From positions 124,001 through 188,000 of the forward strand of contig CANNFA010000001.1 in NCBI GenBank assembly GCA_947503765.1: a stretch of 64,000 nt of DNA, written 5' to 3'. The DNA comes from an uncultured Paracoccaceae bacterium (GTDB lineage Bacteria > Pseudomonadota > Alphaproteobacteria > Rhodobacterales > Rhodobacteraceae). The number at the start of each line of letters is the position of its first letter. The stretch's first letter is position 1. Under the pieces are notes generated by a model. That model had not been told where the DNA came from. It did no database searches and saw only the letters and a list, made by a program, of their open reading frames with translations. A program made the position numbers and the translations under genes. Below are positions 1 through 11,468 of this stretch, piece after piece.

Positions 1-1743
<1,743 letters not shown>

Positions 1744-1782
1744 GCCGCGTCTGAGCCGCGCCACCCCCGCACCGGGGCCGTC

Positions 1783-3627
1783 CTATCGCTGCATGACGTA
1801 GCTGCCCGGCGCATCGCCGAACGACCGTCCGCCCGCTGCCGATCCCATCGGCGGCGGCGTGGCCTTACCGGTGGAATGCGCGGTCAGCCAGCTGCTGAAT
1901 TCCGGCCACCACGATCCATCCTTGATCGGCGTTTCCGCCTGCCAGTCGTCGGGCGCGACATAGTTCGCTTTTTCCGGGGTGGTCGCGATCTGGAAAGTCC
2001 GCGTCTTGTGGCCCGGCTTGCTGATGATGCCGGCATTGTGCCCGCCCGAGGTCAGCACGAAGGTGATGTCGGTATCCGCCAGCAGGTGCAGCTTGTACAC
2101 CGATTGCCACGGCGCGACATGGTCGCCCGTCGTCGAGACGCAGAACACCGGCGCCGAGATGTCGCCGATCGCCACCGGCTTGTCGCCGATCCGGTATTGC
2201 CCCTGCGCCAACTCGTTGTTCATGAAGAAATGCCGCAGGTATTCGCTGTGCATCCGGTAGGGCATCCGCGTGGCATCGGCATTCCAGGCCATCAGGTCGA
2301 ACATCGGCTGGCGCCGGCCCATCAGGTATTCATGCACATAGCGCGACCAGATCAGGTCGACCGAGCGCAGCAGCTGGAACGCACCTGCCATCTGCTTCGT
2401 GTCCAGATAGCCCTGGTCCCACATCACATGTTCCAGGAACGACACCTGGCTTTCGCTGACGAACAGCTGCAATTCGCCCGGATCCTCGAAATCGGTCTGG
2501 GTGGCGAACAGGCTCAGCGTCTTCAGCCGGTCGTCGCCGTCGCGCGCCATCTGCGCGGCCTTGGCCGACAGCAGCGTGCCGCCCAGGCAGTAGCCGACCC
2601 CGTGCACCTGCCGCTCGGGCAGGATCCGGCCGATCTCGCCCAGCGCCTGCTCAACCGCGTTCAGGTAATCGGCCATGCCGATATCGCGGTCGGCGGTATC
2701 GGGATTGCGCCACGAGACCATGAACACGGTAAAGCCCTGCTCGACCAGGTAGCGCACCAGCGAATTGTCCGGCGACAGATCGAGGATGTAGTATTTCATG
2801 ATCCATGCCGGCACGATCAGCAGCGGCTCTGCCGCCACCTTGTCCGTTTGCGGCGAATACTGGATCAGCTCGAACAGGTGCGAGCGGTAGACGACCTTGC
2901 CCGGCGTCAGCGCCACGTCGCGCCCCGGCAGGTAATCCTCGGCGCCCACCGGCGGCTGCCCGGTCAGCGTGCGGGACATGTCTTCGGCCAGGTTCTGCGC
3001 GCCCGTCACCAGGTTCGCGCCGCCCTGGCGCACCGTTTCCGCGATCACCTCGGGGTTGGTCCAGATGCCGTTCGACGGCGACATCATGTCGAGCATCTGG
3101 CGCACCGCGAAGGACACCGCCTGTTCCTCGCTCCGCGCCATGCCGTCGATGTCGTTGGTGGCATTGTACCACCATTGCTGTGTCATCAGGAACGACTGAT
3201 AGGCGATGTTGTACGGCCATTGCTGCCATTCGGGCGCGTCGAACCGCGAATCGTGCAGCAGCGGCGCGATGCAGGGCTTGGCGTCGCGGCCCATGACCGA
3301 GTTTGACGCGGCCAGCCCCAGCTGCATCGACTTTTGCGCCGCCTTCTCGACCAGTTGAGCCTGTTTGCCGGGCGACGAGGCAAGGTGCAGCCACCAGTTG
3401 AAGAACACCGAGGTCACATAATAGGGCGAAATACCCTGCGTCATGCGTGCCAGCGCCGCCTTGCTTACCCGGTCGAGGCCCACGGCACTGTAGCGGTCGG
3501 GCGTGTTGGCAGCGCAAAGCGGGCCAAGCTCCGGCGGCAGATGGTTGGAGCGGTCCGGCGCGGCCGCCGGTCGGGAAACATCCGCGCTCTTGTCGCGCTC
3601 TGTCTTCGATTGCTTGTTCATCGTCAT
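1783..3627 (-). CDS. phaC: class I poly(3-hydroxyalkanoate) synthase
   Basis: Polymerises 3-hydroxyacyl-CoA into PHA on the granule surface. 614 residues with the ATG at 3627 (AAGGA 5 nt upstream), within class I range. The lipase-like box GVGYCLGG holds the nucleophile Cys347, followed by the catalytic Asp (TTGDHVAPW) and His (TSGGHNAGI); the N-terminal half has the PhaC_N pattern (YYVTSVFFNWWLHLASSPG). Asn- and Trp-rich WRNPDTADRDIG is also typical. It lies 75 bp downstream of cbpM and has its own near-consensus FNR box. A distant in-frame start exists 66 nt upstream but has no good ribosome site. Confidence 0.95.
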   Translation of the reverse strand: MTMNKQSKTERDKSADVSRPAAAPDRSNHLPPELGPLCAANTPDRYSAVGLDRVSKAALARMTQGISPYYVTSVFFNWWLHLASSPGKQAQLVEKAAQKSMQLGLAASNSVMGRDAKPCIAPLLHDSRFDAPEWQQWPYNIAYQSFLMTQQWWYNATNDIDGMARSEEQAVSFAVRQMLDMMSPSNGIWTNPEVIAETVRQGGANLVTGAQNLAEDMSRTLTGQPPVGAEDYLPGRDVALTPGKVVYRSHLFELIQYSPQTDKVAAEPLLIVPAWIMKYYILDLSPDNSLVRYLVEQGFTVFMVSWRNPDTADRDIGMADYLNAVEQALGEIGRILPERQVHGVGYCLGGTLLSAKAAQMARDGDDRLKTLSLFATQTDFEDPGELQLFVSESQVSFLEHVMWDQGYLDTKQMAGAFQLLRSVDLIWSRYVHEYLMGRRQPMFDLMAWNADATRMPYRMHSEYLRHFFMNNELAQGQYRIGDKPVAIGDISAPVFCVSTTGDHVAPWQSVYKLHLLADTDITFVLTSGGHNAGIISKPGHKTRTFQIATTPEKANYVAPDDWQAETPIKDGSWWPEFSSWLTAHSTGKATPPPMGSAAGGRSFGDAPGSYVMQR

Positions 3628-3692
3628 GTCCTTTTTCGGTGGTTCGGCCCGCCCGGATGGTGCGCAGCATAGCGCGCCGCGCCGGGGCCGCA

Positions 3693-3706
3693 TTGATCTG
3701 CGTTAA
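3693..3706 (-). promoter_or_regulatory. near-consensus FNR-type box upstream of phaC
   Basis: TTGATCTGCGTTAA differs from TTGAT-N4-GTCAA at one position. Its centre (3699.5) is 72 bp upstream of the phaC ATG. TATGCT on the minus strand (3672-3667) would be a -10 giving a start near 3660, which places the box at about -41. It overlaps the stop codon of cbpM. Confidence 0.5.
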
Positions 3707-4068
3707 GCGTCGCCGCCGCCCGGCGCCGGCGCGCGGCCCGAATGCGTGCGGTATATCTCGGCGATGCGCCGCCGCGTCTCTTCGGGCTGGGCGTCCACCG
3801 CCTCGGCCAGCCCGCGCAGCTCGCGCCGAAGCCCGTGCACCTGGTCCAGCAGCGACAGCACCACGGGCACCGCGTCGCCGGGCAGCGACATCTCCTTGCG
3901 CAGATCGCAGACCAGCCGGATGCGCGCCACGTCAAGCTCGTCGAAGACCGGGCCGCCCGGTCCCTCGGCGGGCCTGATCCAGCCCTCGCGCACCCACATG
4001 CGCAGCTCGCGCAGCTCCACCCGCCGCACGCGGGCGACGACATCGCGTTCCTTCAGCATTCCGGCCAT
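3703..4068 (-). CDS. cbpM: chaperone modulator CbpM
   Basis: Small MerR-like winged-helix protein that binds the J domain of CbpA and inhibits its stimulation of DnaK. 121 residues from ATG 4068; MLKERDVVARVRRVELRELR followed by WVREGWIRP is the CbpM pattern, and the C-terminal half is a helical coiled segment (VVLSLLDQVHGLRRELRGL). GGGAGG lies 10 nt upstream and the start is 2 nt after the cbpA stop, so the pair is probably translationally coupled, as in the cbpAM operon of E. coli. Confidence 0.85.
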   Translation of the reverse strand: MAGMLKERDVVARVRRVELRELRMWVREGWIRPAEGPGGPVFDELDVARIRLVCDLRKEMSLPGDAVPVVLSLLDQVHGLRRELRGLAEAVDAQPEETRRRIAEIYRTHSGRAPAPGGGDA

Positions 4069-4070
4069 GG

Positions 4071-5015
4071 TCACAACGCCTCCCACAGACTCGCGCGCGG
4101 ATCGGGCGCGCCCAGATCGCGCCATTCCTGCGCGATCCGTTCCATCGCCGCGTCGGGCTTGCCGGGCAGCGCGATGCTCAGCCGCACGTACTGATCGCCC
4201 GCCGGGCCGCGCGCCGGTGCGATGCCGCGCCCCTTGAGCCGCAGCCGCTGGCCCGTGGTCGCGCCCTTCGGGATCGTCATCGACACGCGCCCGGTCAGCG
4301 TCGGCACCTCAATCTTCGCGCCCAGCACCGCCTCGTCGAACGAAATCGGCAGATCCACCTCGATATCGTTGCCGTCACGGGTGAAGACCGGATGCGGGCG
4401 CACGCCGATCTCGACATAGGCATCCCCGGCCGGGGCGCCGCCCAGGCCGAGCTGGCCCTTGCCGCGCAGCCGCAGCGTCTGACCGTCGCGCACGCCCGCC
4501 GGAATGGTCAGGTCGATCGCGCTGCCATCCGGCAGCGGCACCGCCCGCTTCGCCCCGGTCGCCGCATCCATGAAATCCACGTCGAGGTGATAGCGCACAT
4601 CCGCCCCGCGCGCCGCAAAGCCGCGCCCGCCGGCCCCGCCGCCGCCCCCCGCCGCGCGGGCCCGCGCGCCGAACAGGTCCGAGAATATGTCCGACACGTC
4701 CTCGAAATCGCCGTAGCCGCTGGCCGATTCGTAGCGTCCCTGCGGGTCGGCCCCGGCATATTGGCGGTAGAATTGCCGCTCGGGCCGTTCCTGCCCGCTG
4801 GCGTCGATCTCTCCGGCATCGAAGCGGCGGCGCTTTTCCGCATCGCCCAGGATGTCATGGGCCGCGCCGACCTTCTGGAACGCGGCCTCTTTCGACGGGT
4901 CGCCAGGATGCAGGTCGGGATGCAGTTCCTTGGCAAGCTTGCGATACGCCTTCTTGATCTCGGCCTGCGAGGCGCCCTTGCCGACGCCCAGCACCTTGTA
5001 GGGATCGTCACTCAT
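4071..5015 (-). CDS. cbpA: DnaJ-class co-chaperone CbpA
   Basis: J-domain co-chaperone of DnaK, 314 residues. The J domain (about 4-70) carries HPD at 32-34; a Gly-rich linker (GGGGGAGGRG, about 125-135) precedes two substrate-binding C-terminal domains (PAGVRDGQTLRLRGKG and the PKGATTGQRLRLKG repeat). There is no zinc-finger CxxCxGxG region, which separates CbpA from DnaJ. The ATG overlaps the end of ftsH by 8 nt and cbpM follows directly, so the operon links an unfoldase/protease to a chaperone pair. Confidence 0.93.
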   Translation of the reverse strand: MSDDPYKVLGVGKGASQAEIKKAYRKLAKELHPDLHPGDPSKEAAFQKVGAAHDILGDAEKRRRFDAGEIDASGQERPERQFYRQYAGADPQGRYESASGYGDFEDVSDIFSDLFGARARAAGGGGGAGGRGFAARGADVRYHLDVDFMDAATGAKRAVPLPDGSAIDLTIPAGVRDGQTLRLRGKGQLGLGGAPAGDAYVEIGVRPHPVFTRDGNDIEVDLPISFDEAVLGAKIEVPTLTGRVSMTIPKGATTGQRLRLKGRGIAPARGPAGDQYVRLSIALPGKPDAAMERIAQEWRDLGAPDPRASLWEAL

Positions 5016-6891
5016 CCATTTTCACCTTTGCGTCGTCCGCGTGCGGCTGCTCGGGCTCCGCGCCGTTATCCGGGGCCGCCTTGCGCAGACCCTGCGCCAG
5101 ATCCCGCAGCGCGGCCTCGTCCAGCGTTTCCACCTCCAGCAACCGGTTCGCACTCTTGTCCAGGATATCGCGATTGTCGGTCAGGATTTCCAGTGCCCGC
5201 TCGGAAACCTCGCTCAGCACTTCGCGCACGGCGGCATCCATCGCTTCGGCCGTGGCTTCGGAATAGGTGCGCTCGAAATAGCGGGGCTGGCCGTCGCTCA
5301 GGAAACGGCTGCGCTCCGCCTCGTAGCTGACATTGCCCAGATCCGCATCCATGCCGTAGCGCGCGACCATGGACCGCGCGATGTCGGTGGCCTTGGCCAG
5401 ATCGTCGGCGGCCCCGGTGGACAGATGACCGAAAACCAGGCTTTCGGCAGCGCGCCCGCCCATCAGAACGGCGATCTTGTCGCGCAGTTCCGCCTCGGTC
5501 ATCAGGAACCGGTCCTCGGTCGGGCGCTGGATGGTGTAGCCCAGCGCGCCGATGCCGCGCGGGATGATCGACACCTTGTGCACCTCGTCCACGCCCGGCA
5601 GCGCCATCGAGACCAGCGCATGGCCCATCTCGTGAAAGGCCACGATGCGCCGCTCGCGCGGGTTGATCAGGCGGTTGCGCTTTTCCAGCCCGGCCACGAT
5701 CCGCTCGATCGCGCGGGTGAAATCGGACATGGTCACCACGTCGCCGCGCCGCCTTGTGGCCAGCAGCGCCGCCTCGTTCACCAGGTTTGCCAGATCCGCG
5801 CCGGAAAAGCCGGTGGTCAGCGCGGCGATGTCGTCCAGCCCGATATCCGGGGCCAGCACGATCTTGCGCATGTGCACCTTCAGGATCTGCACCCGCCCCG
5901 CCCGGTCGGGCCGGTCCACCAGCACCTGCCGGTCGAACCGCCCGGCCCGCAGCAGCGCGGGATCGAGGATCTCGGGCCGGTTCGTGGCCGACAGCAGCAC
6001 GACGCCCTCGGTGGGGTCGAACCCGTCGAGTTCCGACAGAAGCTGGTTCAGCGTCTGCTCGCGCTCGTCATTGCCGCCCTGGATGTTGCCGGCGCCGCGC
6101 GCGCGGCCCAGCGCGTCCAGCTCGTCGATGAAGATGATCGCGGGCGCGGCCTTGCGGGCCTGCTCGAACAGATCGCGCACCCGCGCGGCGCCGACGCCCA
6201 CGAACATCTCGACGAATTCCGAGCCCGAGATGGAATAGAACGGCACCCCCGCCTCGCCCGCGACGGCGCGCGCCAGCAGCGTCTTGCCGGTGCCCGGCGG
6301 GCCGACCAGCAGGATGCCCTTGGGCATCCGCGCGCCCAGGCTGCCGTATTCCTTGGGGTTCTGCAGAAAGTCGATGACCTCCTGCAATTCGGCCTTCGCC
6401 TCGTCCACGCCGGCCACATCCTCGAACGTGACCTTGGTGTCGGTCTCGACATAGACCTTGGCCTTGCTCTTGCCGACCGACATCATCCCGCCGATGCCGC
6501 CCGACCCGCGCCCCATCCGGCGGATCAGGAACATCCAGATCCCGACAAAGAACAGCGCCGGCAGGATCCACGACAGAAGCGTGCCGAACCAGGTGTTTTC
6601 CACCGCGCCGGTATAGCTTGCGCCCGTGCCCGCCAGCCGGTCCGCGAGATCGGGCGGCACCGGGCGGGTGACAAAGCCGGTCTTGCCCTCCTGCGGTTCG
6701 GTGAAGGTGCCGGTGATGCTGTCGGAACCGATCGTCACCTCGTCCACCGCGCCGTCATCGAGATATTCCTCGAACCGGCTGTAGGGGATCGACTCGATGG
6801 TCTGGCTCTGCACCCACAAATCGCGGATCAGCACCACACCCATGAAGGCGATGAGGACATACCACAGGTTGATCTGGGTTCCGCGGTTCAT
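5008..6891 (-). CDS. ftsH: ATP-dependent zinc metalloprotease FtsH (accessory copy)
   Basis: Membrane-anchored AAA+ protease, 627 residues from the ATG at 6891, whose ATGA overlap with the preceding gene supports this start. TM1 at about 8-24, periplasmic domain, TM2 at about 104-123, Walker A GPPGTGKT 197-204, Walker [13 protein letters not shown], second region of homology, then zinc site HEMGH (420-424; most FtsH proteins have HEAGH) and a downstream Asp in [11 protein letters not shown]. Housekeeping ftsH usually sits with tilS or folP; here it lies between an AhpD-like gene and cbpA, so it is probably a second, stress-related paralogue. Confidence 0.94.
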   Translation of the reverse strand: MNRGTQINLWYVLIAFMGVVLIRDLWVQSQTIESIPYSRFEEYLDDGAVDEVTIGSDSITGTFTEPQEGKTGFVTRPVPPDLADRLAGTGASYTGAVENTWFGTLLSWILPALFFVGIWMFLIRRMGRGSGGIGGMMSVGKSKAKVYVETDTKVTFEDVAGVDEAKAELQEVIDFLQNPKEYGSLGARMPKGILLVGPPGTGKTLLARAVAGEAGVPFYSISGSEFVEMFVGVGAARVRDLFEQARKAAPAIIFIDELDALGRARGAGNIQGGNDEREQTLNQLLSELDGFDPTEGVVLLSATNRPEILDPALLRAGRFDRQVLVDRPDRAGRVQILKVHMRKIVLAPDIGLDDIAALTTGFSGADLANLVNEAALLATRRRGDVVTMSDFTRAIERIVAGLEKRNRLINPRERRIVAFHEMGHALVSMALPGVDEVHKVSIIPRGIGALGYTIQRPTEDRFLMTEAELRDKIAVLMGGRAAESLVFGHLSTGAADDLAKATDIARSMVARYGMDADLGNVSYEAERSRFLSDGQPRYFERTYSEATAEAMDAAVREVLSEVSERALEILTDNRDILDKSANRLLEVETLDEAALRDLAQGLRKAAPDNGAEPEQPHADDAKVKMDE

Positions 6892-7511
6892 GGTGTGTCT
6901 CCGGTTCTGGTGTTTGTCTTGTCGTTGGTCATGTCGGTCGCTCCGCGCCGCTTCAGCAGCCACTTGGCCGGCAGCATGAACCAGAACGTCGCAAGATAGA
7001 ACAGCGCCTCGAACACCGCGCTGCCGTCCGGCGCCGGACGGCCCGCCAGCCGGCTTGGAAAGGCGTCGAAGGTGTTGCCCAGCAGGTTGCCGAAAAAGAT
7101 CACGCGGATCAGCAGCAGCACGTCGGTCGCGGTTTCCTCGCCGTAGAAGGCGAACAGGCGCTCGGTCATGTCGGCCTCGGGGGTGCGGTTCGTCTCGGCA
7201 AAGTGCTGGGCATAGAGCAGCGCGGGCAATTCATGCGCCGTGGCCCGCGCCTCGAACTGCAAATCGAACATGTCGCGGATTTCCGCCGCGCTCATGCCGC
7301 TGGTCGCCGCCTCGCTGGCATGGAACCAGGTGCAGTAGGTGCAGCCGTTCACCGCCGTGACCACCATCATGATCTTGCCCGTCATGGCGCGGCCGATCTC
7401 GGGGTTCTTCATCGCGCGGCGCAGCGCCGGCACCTTCGAGAGCAGAAAGCCCAGATCCCGAAACAGCAGGCCGGGCGTGAAGATCCGCTTGTCATAGGCG
7501 GTTTCATGCAT
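6888..7511 (-). CDS. AhpD/carboxymuconolactone decarboxylase-like protein with C-terminal membrane segment
   Basis: 207 residues. CTYCTWFHA supplies the CxxC...H pattern of AhpD-type peroxidases (CMD superfamily). Unlike simple AhpD it ends in a hydrophobic stretch (FEALFYLATFWFMLPAKWLL), suggesting membrane association. AAGGA 8 nt before the ATG overlaps the stop of the P-type ATPase gene 12 bp upstream, and its stop overlaps the ftsH start by ATGA. Role unknown; a thiol-redox function alongside a membrane protease and a cation pump is an inference from context. Confidence 0.8.
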   Translation of the reverse strand: MHETAYDKRIFTPGLLFRDLGFLLSKVPALRRAMKNPEIGRAMTGKIMMVVTAVNGCTYCTWFHASEAATSGMSAAEIRDMFDLQFEARATAHELPALLYAQHFAETNRTPEADMTERLFAFYGEETATDVLLLIRVIFFGNLLGNTFDAFPSRLAGRPAPDGSAVFEALFYLATFWFMLPAKWLLKRRGATDMTNDKTNTRTGDTP

Positions 7512-7523
7512 GGCGTCGGTCCT

Positions 7524-10196
7524 TCATCGGGGGCTCGCGGGCGCGGGCCGTTCGGGCGGCAGGAAACGCAGTGCGATCTGCCCCGCCACCAGTTGGAAGG
7601 TGCTGCACAAGGCGGCCAGCAGCAGGCCCGGTGCCCCCGGCGAGGGCAGCCGCAGCACGTCCGACAGGACCGGCACCCACAGCGCCGCTGCCGTCAGCAC
7701 CAGGCACAGCGCCAGCGCGCCCCAGATCCACGGATTGCGCGTCAGCTCGTTCGACAGCATCCCGCTGCCGGGCGCGCGCATGTTGAACACGTTCCACAAT
7801 TGCGCCAGCGCCAGCGTGATGAAGGCCACCGTGACCGCCTGCGCCGGCGGCAGCGCCAGCCAGTAGAGCGCGGCCAGGAACGCGCCCAGCGTCGCCACCG
7901 TGATCAGCGCGCCCAGCCCGGCGATCCAGGCCCAGCGGCGCGCGTCCACGATCGGCTCGGCCGGATCGCGCGGCGGGCGGCACATCACGCTGTCATCGCC
8001 CCGCCCGAGACCCAGCGCAAAGGCGGGAAACACATCCGTCACCAGGTTCAGGAACAGGATCTGCAGCGGCAGCAGCGGTGCCGGCAGCCCCGCGCCCACG
8101 GCGATCCCGACCACCAGCACCTCGGAGACGTTGCACGACATCAGGTAGACCACGAACTTGCGGATATTGGCAAAGATCACCCGCCCCTGCCGCATCGCCG
8201 CGACGATGGTGGAAAAGGCGTCGTCGTTCAGCACCATGTCCGCCGCCTCGCGGGCGACCTGGGTGCCGCGCCGGCCCATGGCGATGCCGATATCGGCCTT
8301 CTTCAGCGCCGGGGCATCGTTCACCCCGTCGCCGGTCATCGCCACCACCTGCCCGGCCTTCTGGTAGAGCGCGACGATCTTCAGCTTGTCCTCGGGGGCG
8401 ACGCGGGCGAAGACATCGGTGCCATGGATGCGCGCGCGCATGTCCGCATCCGCCGCGTCCAGGTCCATCGCCGCCAGGTCGGCCCCCTCGATCACCGACA
8501 GCGCGCCGCCGCCCGCCGCCGGGCGCAGACCGGCCTGCCGCGCGATCTCGGCGGCGGTGGTGGCGTGATCGCCGGTCATCATCACCACGCGCACGCCCGC
8601 CGCGCGGGCCGCGCCGATCGCCTCGGGCACGCCTGAGCGCACCGGGTCGGACAGGCTGACCATCGCCAGCAGCGTCAGCCCCTCATAGGGCGGCGCATCC
8701 GCGTCCGGCACCGTCTTCGCGGCCAGCCCCAGCAGCCGCAGGCCGCGCCCCGCCGCCGCCTCGATCCGCCCGGACCAGTCGGCACGGGCGCGGGCATCCA
8801 GCGGGCGCACGCCGTCCGGGCCGGCCACGCTGCCGCAGGCATCCAGCACCGCCTCGGGGGCGCCCTTGACCGCGACAAGGTACCCGTCCCCGCCTTCATG
8901 AACCGTGGCCATCATCTTGCGCCCCGCCTCGAAGGCATGGCGGGCCGCCTCGGGCCGGGCGGCCAGCAGCGACGCCCGGTCCTGCCCGCGCGCGGCGGCG
9001 ATGTCGAGCAGCGCCAGTTCCATCGGATCGCCGGTACGGGCCTCGTCCGCGCCGAGGCTGGCCGAATTGCACAGCGCGCCGACCTCGACCGCGCGGGTCA
9101 ATGCCGCGCCGTCATCGCCCTCGGCCGCCTGTCGGTCCAGGTCCGCCCCGTCCAGCAGGTAGCCCGCCACGCTCATGCGGTTCTCGGTCAGGGTGCCGGT
9201 CTTGTCGGTCAGGATCACCGTGGTCGCGCCCAGCGTTTCCACCGCCGACAGCCGCGAGACCAGCGCGTTGCGCTGCGCCATGCGCCACATGCCGCGCGCC
9301 AGGCACAGCGTCGCCACCACCGGCAGCCCTTCGGGCACCGCCGCCACGGCCAGCGCGATGGCGGTCTCGATCATCGCCGTCAGCGCATGGCCGCGCAGCA
9401 CGCCCGCCAACACGATCGCCGCCGTCAGGCCCAGCGTCAGCCAGACCAGCTTGTGCCCCAGCCGGTCGAGCCGCCGCTCCAGCGGCGAGGCCTCTGCCTC
9501 GGCCTCCCGGGTCAGGTCGCTGATCCGGCCCAGCTCGGTCGCCATGCCGGTGGCGGTCACGACCGCCTCGGCCGCGCCCTCGGTGATGGCGGTGCCCTTG
9601 AAGGCCATGTTGACGCGGTCCGCCACCGGCACATCCGCGTCCAGCGGGTCCGTCCGCTTGATCACCGGCACGGATTCGCCGGTCAGCACCGATTCGTCGA
9701 CATGCAGGTTCGACGCGGCCAGCAGGCGCATATCCGCCGTCACCACGTCGCCGGCATCCAGCAGCACGATGTCGCCGGGCACCAGCTCATGCGCGTCGAC
9801 CATGCGCGCCGCGCCGCCGCGCCGCACCCGCGTGGCGACCGCGGCGATGCGGTGCAGCGCCTCCATCGAGCGGGCGGCGCGCCATTCCGAGACAAAGCCG
9901 ATGGCCGTGTTGATCACCAGCACCACGGCGATGGCCAGCGCCTCGACCACATCGCCCAGATACAGCGCGAACGCGGCGGCAGCCGTCAGCAGCCAGAAGA
10001 TGATGCCGCCCAGCTGATGCGCCAGGATCGCCGCTGCGCTGCGCCGCGCGGCAACGCGCAGGGCATTGGCCCCGTGCCGCGCGCGCCGCGCCGCGATCTC
10101 GGCGGGCGGCAGGCCCGCCGCGGGATCGACGTTCAACCGTGCGGCGACGGCCGCCGCATCGCTGCGCCACGGGTCGGTTCGGTCAGGGTCGTTCAT
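7524..10196 (-). CDS. P2-type cation-transporting ATPase (Ca2+-pump-like)
   Basis: 890-residue P-type ATPase. N-terminal cation-ATPase domain, actuator loop with LTGESVPV, M4 motif PEGLP (288-292), phosphorylated Asp331 in DKTGTLT, KGAPE nucleotide-binding motif, hinge GDGVNDAPALKKADIG, and M6 NLVTDVFPA. PEGLP plus NxxTD are features of the P2A (SERCA/PMR1-like) group; no N-terminal metal-binding domain and no CPC motif, so not a heavy-metal pump. Substrate (Ca2+, Mn2+ or other) cannot be read from sequence. First gene of the operon with the AhpD-like gene, ftsH, cbpA and cbpM; an FNR-type box lies 65 bp upstream. Confidence 0.92.
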   Translation of the reverse strand: MNDPDRTDPWRSDAAAVAARLNVDPAAGLPPAEIAARRARHGANALRVAARRSAAAILAHQLGGIIFWLLTAAAAFALYLGDVVEALAIAVVLVINTAIGFVSEWRAARSMEALHRIAAVATRVRRGGAARMVDAHELVPGDIVLLDAGDVVTADMRLLAASNLHVDESVLTGESVPVIKRTDPLDADVPVADRVNMAFKGTAITEGAAEAVVTATGMATELGRISDLTREAEAEASPLERRLDRLGHKLVWLTLGLTAAIVLAGVLRGHALTAMIETAIALAVAAVPEGLPVVATLCLARGMWRMAQRNALVSRLSAVETLGATTVILTDKTGTLTENRMSVAGYLLDGADLDRQAAEGDDGAALTRAVEVGALCNSASLGADEARTGDPMELALLDIAAARGQDRASLLAARPEAARHAFEAGRKMMATVHEGGDGYLVAVKGAPEAVLDACGSVAGPDGVRPLDARARADWSGRIEAAAGRGLRLLGLAAKTVPDADAPPYEGLTLLAMVSLSDPVRSGVPEAIGAARAAGVRVVMMTGDHATTAAEIARQAGLRPAAGGGALSVIEGADLAAMDLDAADADMRARIHGTDVFARVAPEDKLKIVALYQKAGQVVAMTGDGVNDAPALKKADIGIAMGRRGTQVAREAADMVLNDDAFSTIVAAMRQGRVIFANIRKFVVYLMSCNVSEVLVVGIAVGAGLPAPLLPLQILFLNLVTDVFPAFALGLGRGDDSVMCRPPRDPAEPIVDARRWAWIAGLGALITVATLGAFLAALYWLALPPAQAVTVAFITLALAQLWNVFNMRAPGSGMLSNELTRNPWIWGALALCLVLTAAALWVPVLSDVLRLPSPGAPGLLLAALCSTFQLVAGQIALRFLPPERPAPASPR

Positions 10197-10254
10197 CGGC
10201 GGCTCCGCAGGGTCATCGGCCCCGCATCCCTAGCGCATCGCGCCGCCCGGCGTA

Positions 10255-10268
10255 TTGACCCCGGTCAA
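10255..10268 (-). promoter_or_regulatory. FNR-type box upstream of the P-type ATPase operon
   Basis: TTGACCCCGGTCAA is a perfect palindrome fitting TTGAC-N4-GTCAA, in the 80-bp gap between the ATPase start (10196) and the stop of the upstream dehydrogenase gene. Centre-to-start distance is 65 bp, suitable for a -41.5 activator site and a leader of about 24 nt. Confidence 0.6.
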
Positions 10269-10276
10269 TCCGGCGA

Positions 10277-11281
10277 TCAGCCCAGGATTTCGGCCACCTT
10301 CACCACCCGCCCCTCGCGGACCGAGCGCAGCGCCGCCTCGGCCAGCACCAGCGCGCGCAACCCGTCCTCGCCGGTCGCGGGCATCGCGGTGCCCTCCGCC
10401 ACGGCGGCGGCAAAGGCGGCGATCTCGGCGGCATAGGCGGCGACATAGCGCGTCATGAAGAAGTTCTGGAGCGGCGGCGTGGCGATTCCGGCGGCATCGG
10501 CCACCAGCACGTTCGCCTCCAGCATGTTGTTCGCCGCGGTCATCCCCTTCGATCCCAGAACCTCGATCCGCTGGTCGTAGCCATAGGCGGCGCGGCGCGA
10601 ATTGGTGATGACGGCCTGCCGGCCGCCGGCGGTGCGCAGGATGACGTTGGCGCTGTCGTAATCGCCCAGCCGCCCGATCTCGGGGTCGACCAGCACCGAG
10701 GCCTGCGCCACCACGCTCTCCACCTCTTCGCCCAGCAGCCAGCGGGCGATGTCGAAATCGTGGATCGTCATGTCACGGAAGATGCCGCCCGAGCGGGCGA
10801 TATACTCGGCTGGCGGCGGGCCGGGATCGCGGCTGGTGATCGTCACCATCTCGACCTCGCCGATGCGGCCGGCGTCGATTGCCGCCTTCACGGCCCTGAA
10901 ATCGGGATCGAAGCGCCGGTTGAACCCGACCATCAGCGGCGTGCCGGTCTCATCCACCACCTTCAGGCATTCGCGCACCCGCGCCACGTCCAGATCGATG
11001 GGCTTTTCGCAGAACACGGCCTTTCCGGCGCGGGCGAATTGCTCGATCAGGTCCGCATGGGTGTCGGTCGGGGTGCAGATCGCCACCGCATCCACATCGT
11101 CGCTGGCGGCGATCTGGTCGATCTCGCGGATCTCGCAGCCATGGGTGCCGGCCAGCGCGCGCGCGGACGCCTCCAGCGCGTCGGCCACGGCCACCAGCCG
11201 CACACCGGGGGTGGCGCTTGCGGCGTTGGCATGGGTCTGGCCGATGCGTCCGGCGCCGAGAATGGCGATGCCGAGGGTCAT
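10277..11281 (-). CDS. iolG: inositol 2-dehydrogenase-like Gfo/Idh/MocA oxidoreductase
   Basis: NAD-dependent sugar/polyol dehydrogenase, 334 residues. N-terminal Rossmann motif GAGRIG, the family motif EKPIDLD (Lys of the catalytic EKP), and IHDFDIARWLLGEE with the conserved D-x-x-x-H catalytic arrangement; MVGFNRRFDPDFRAV is shared by inositol dehydrogenases. AAGGAG is 7 nt before the ATG. It follows a GntR regulator on the same strand with a 187-bp gap; no other iol genes are in the window, so the exact polyol is uncertain. Confidence 0.8.
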   Translation of the reverse strand: MTLGIAILGAGRIGQTHANAASATPGVRLVAVADALEASARALAGTHGCEIREIDQIAASDDVDAVAICTPTDTHADLIEQFARAGKAVFCEKPIDLDVARVRECLKVVDETGTPLMVGFNRRFDPDFRAVKAAIDAGRIGEVEMVTITSRDPGPPPAEYIARSGGIFRDMTIHDFDIARWLLGEEVESVVAQASVLVDPEIGRLGDYDSANVILRTAGGRQAVITNSRRAAYGYDQRIEVLGSKGMTAANNMLEANVLVADAAGIATPPLQNFFMTRYVAAYAAEIAAFAAAVAEGTAMPATGEDGLRALVLAEAALRSVREGRVVKVAEILG

Positions 11282-11468
11282 GGGGGATCTCCTTTGAACC
11301 GGCGCGCCGGGGCGGTTGCCGGCGCGCAGCCCCGGAAAAACCCCAAGCGCCGGGGCGGGTCAAGCCCCGCCCGCATCCGCGCGCCGCTTTGCCCCGATCC
11401 GCCGGCACCCCGCCGGCACGGATCTGCCCGGCGTGCGGGGGTATTGCGCCGGTGATACGGCCGGGCGC

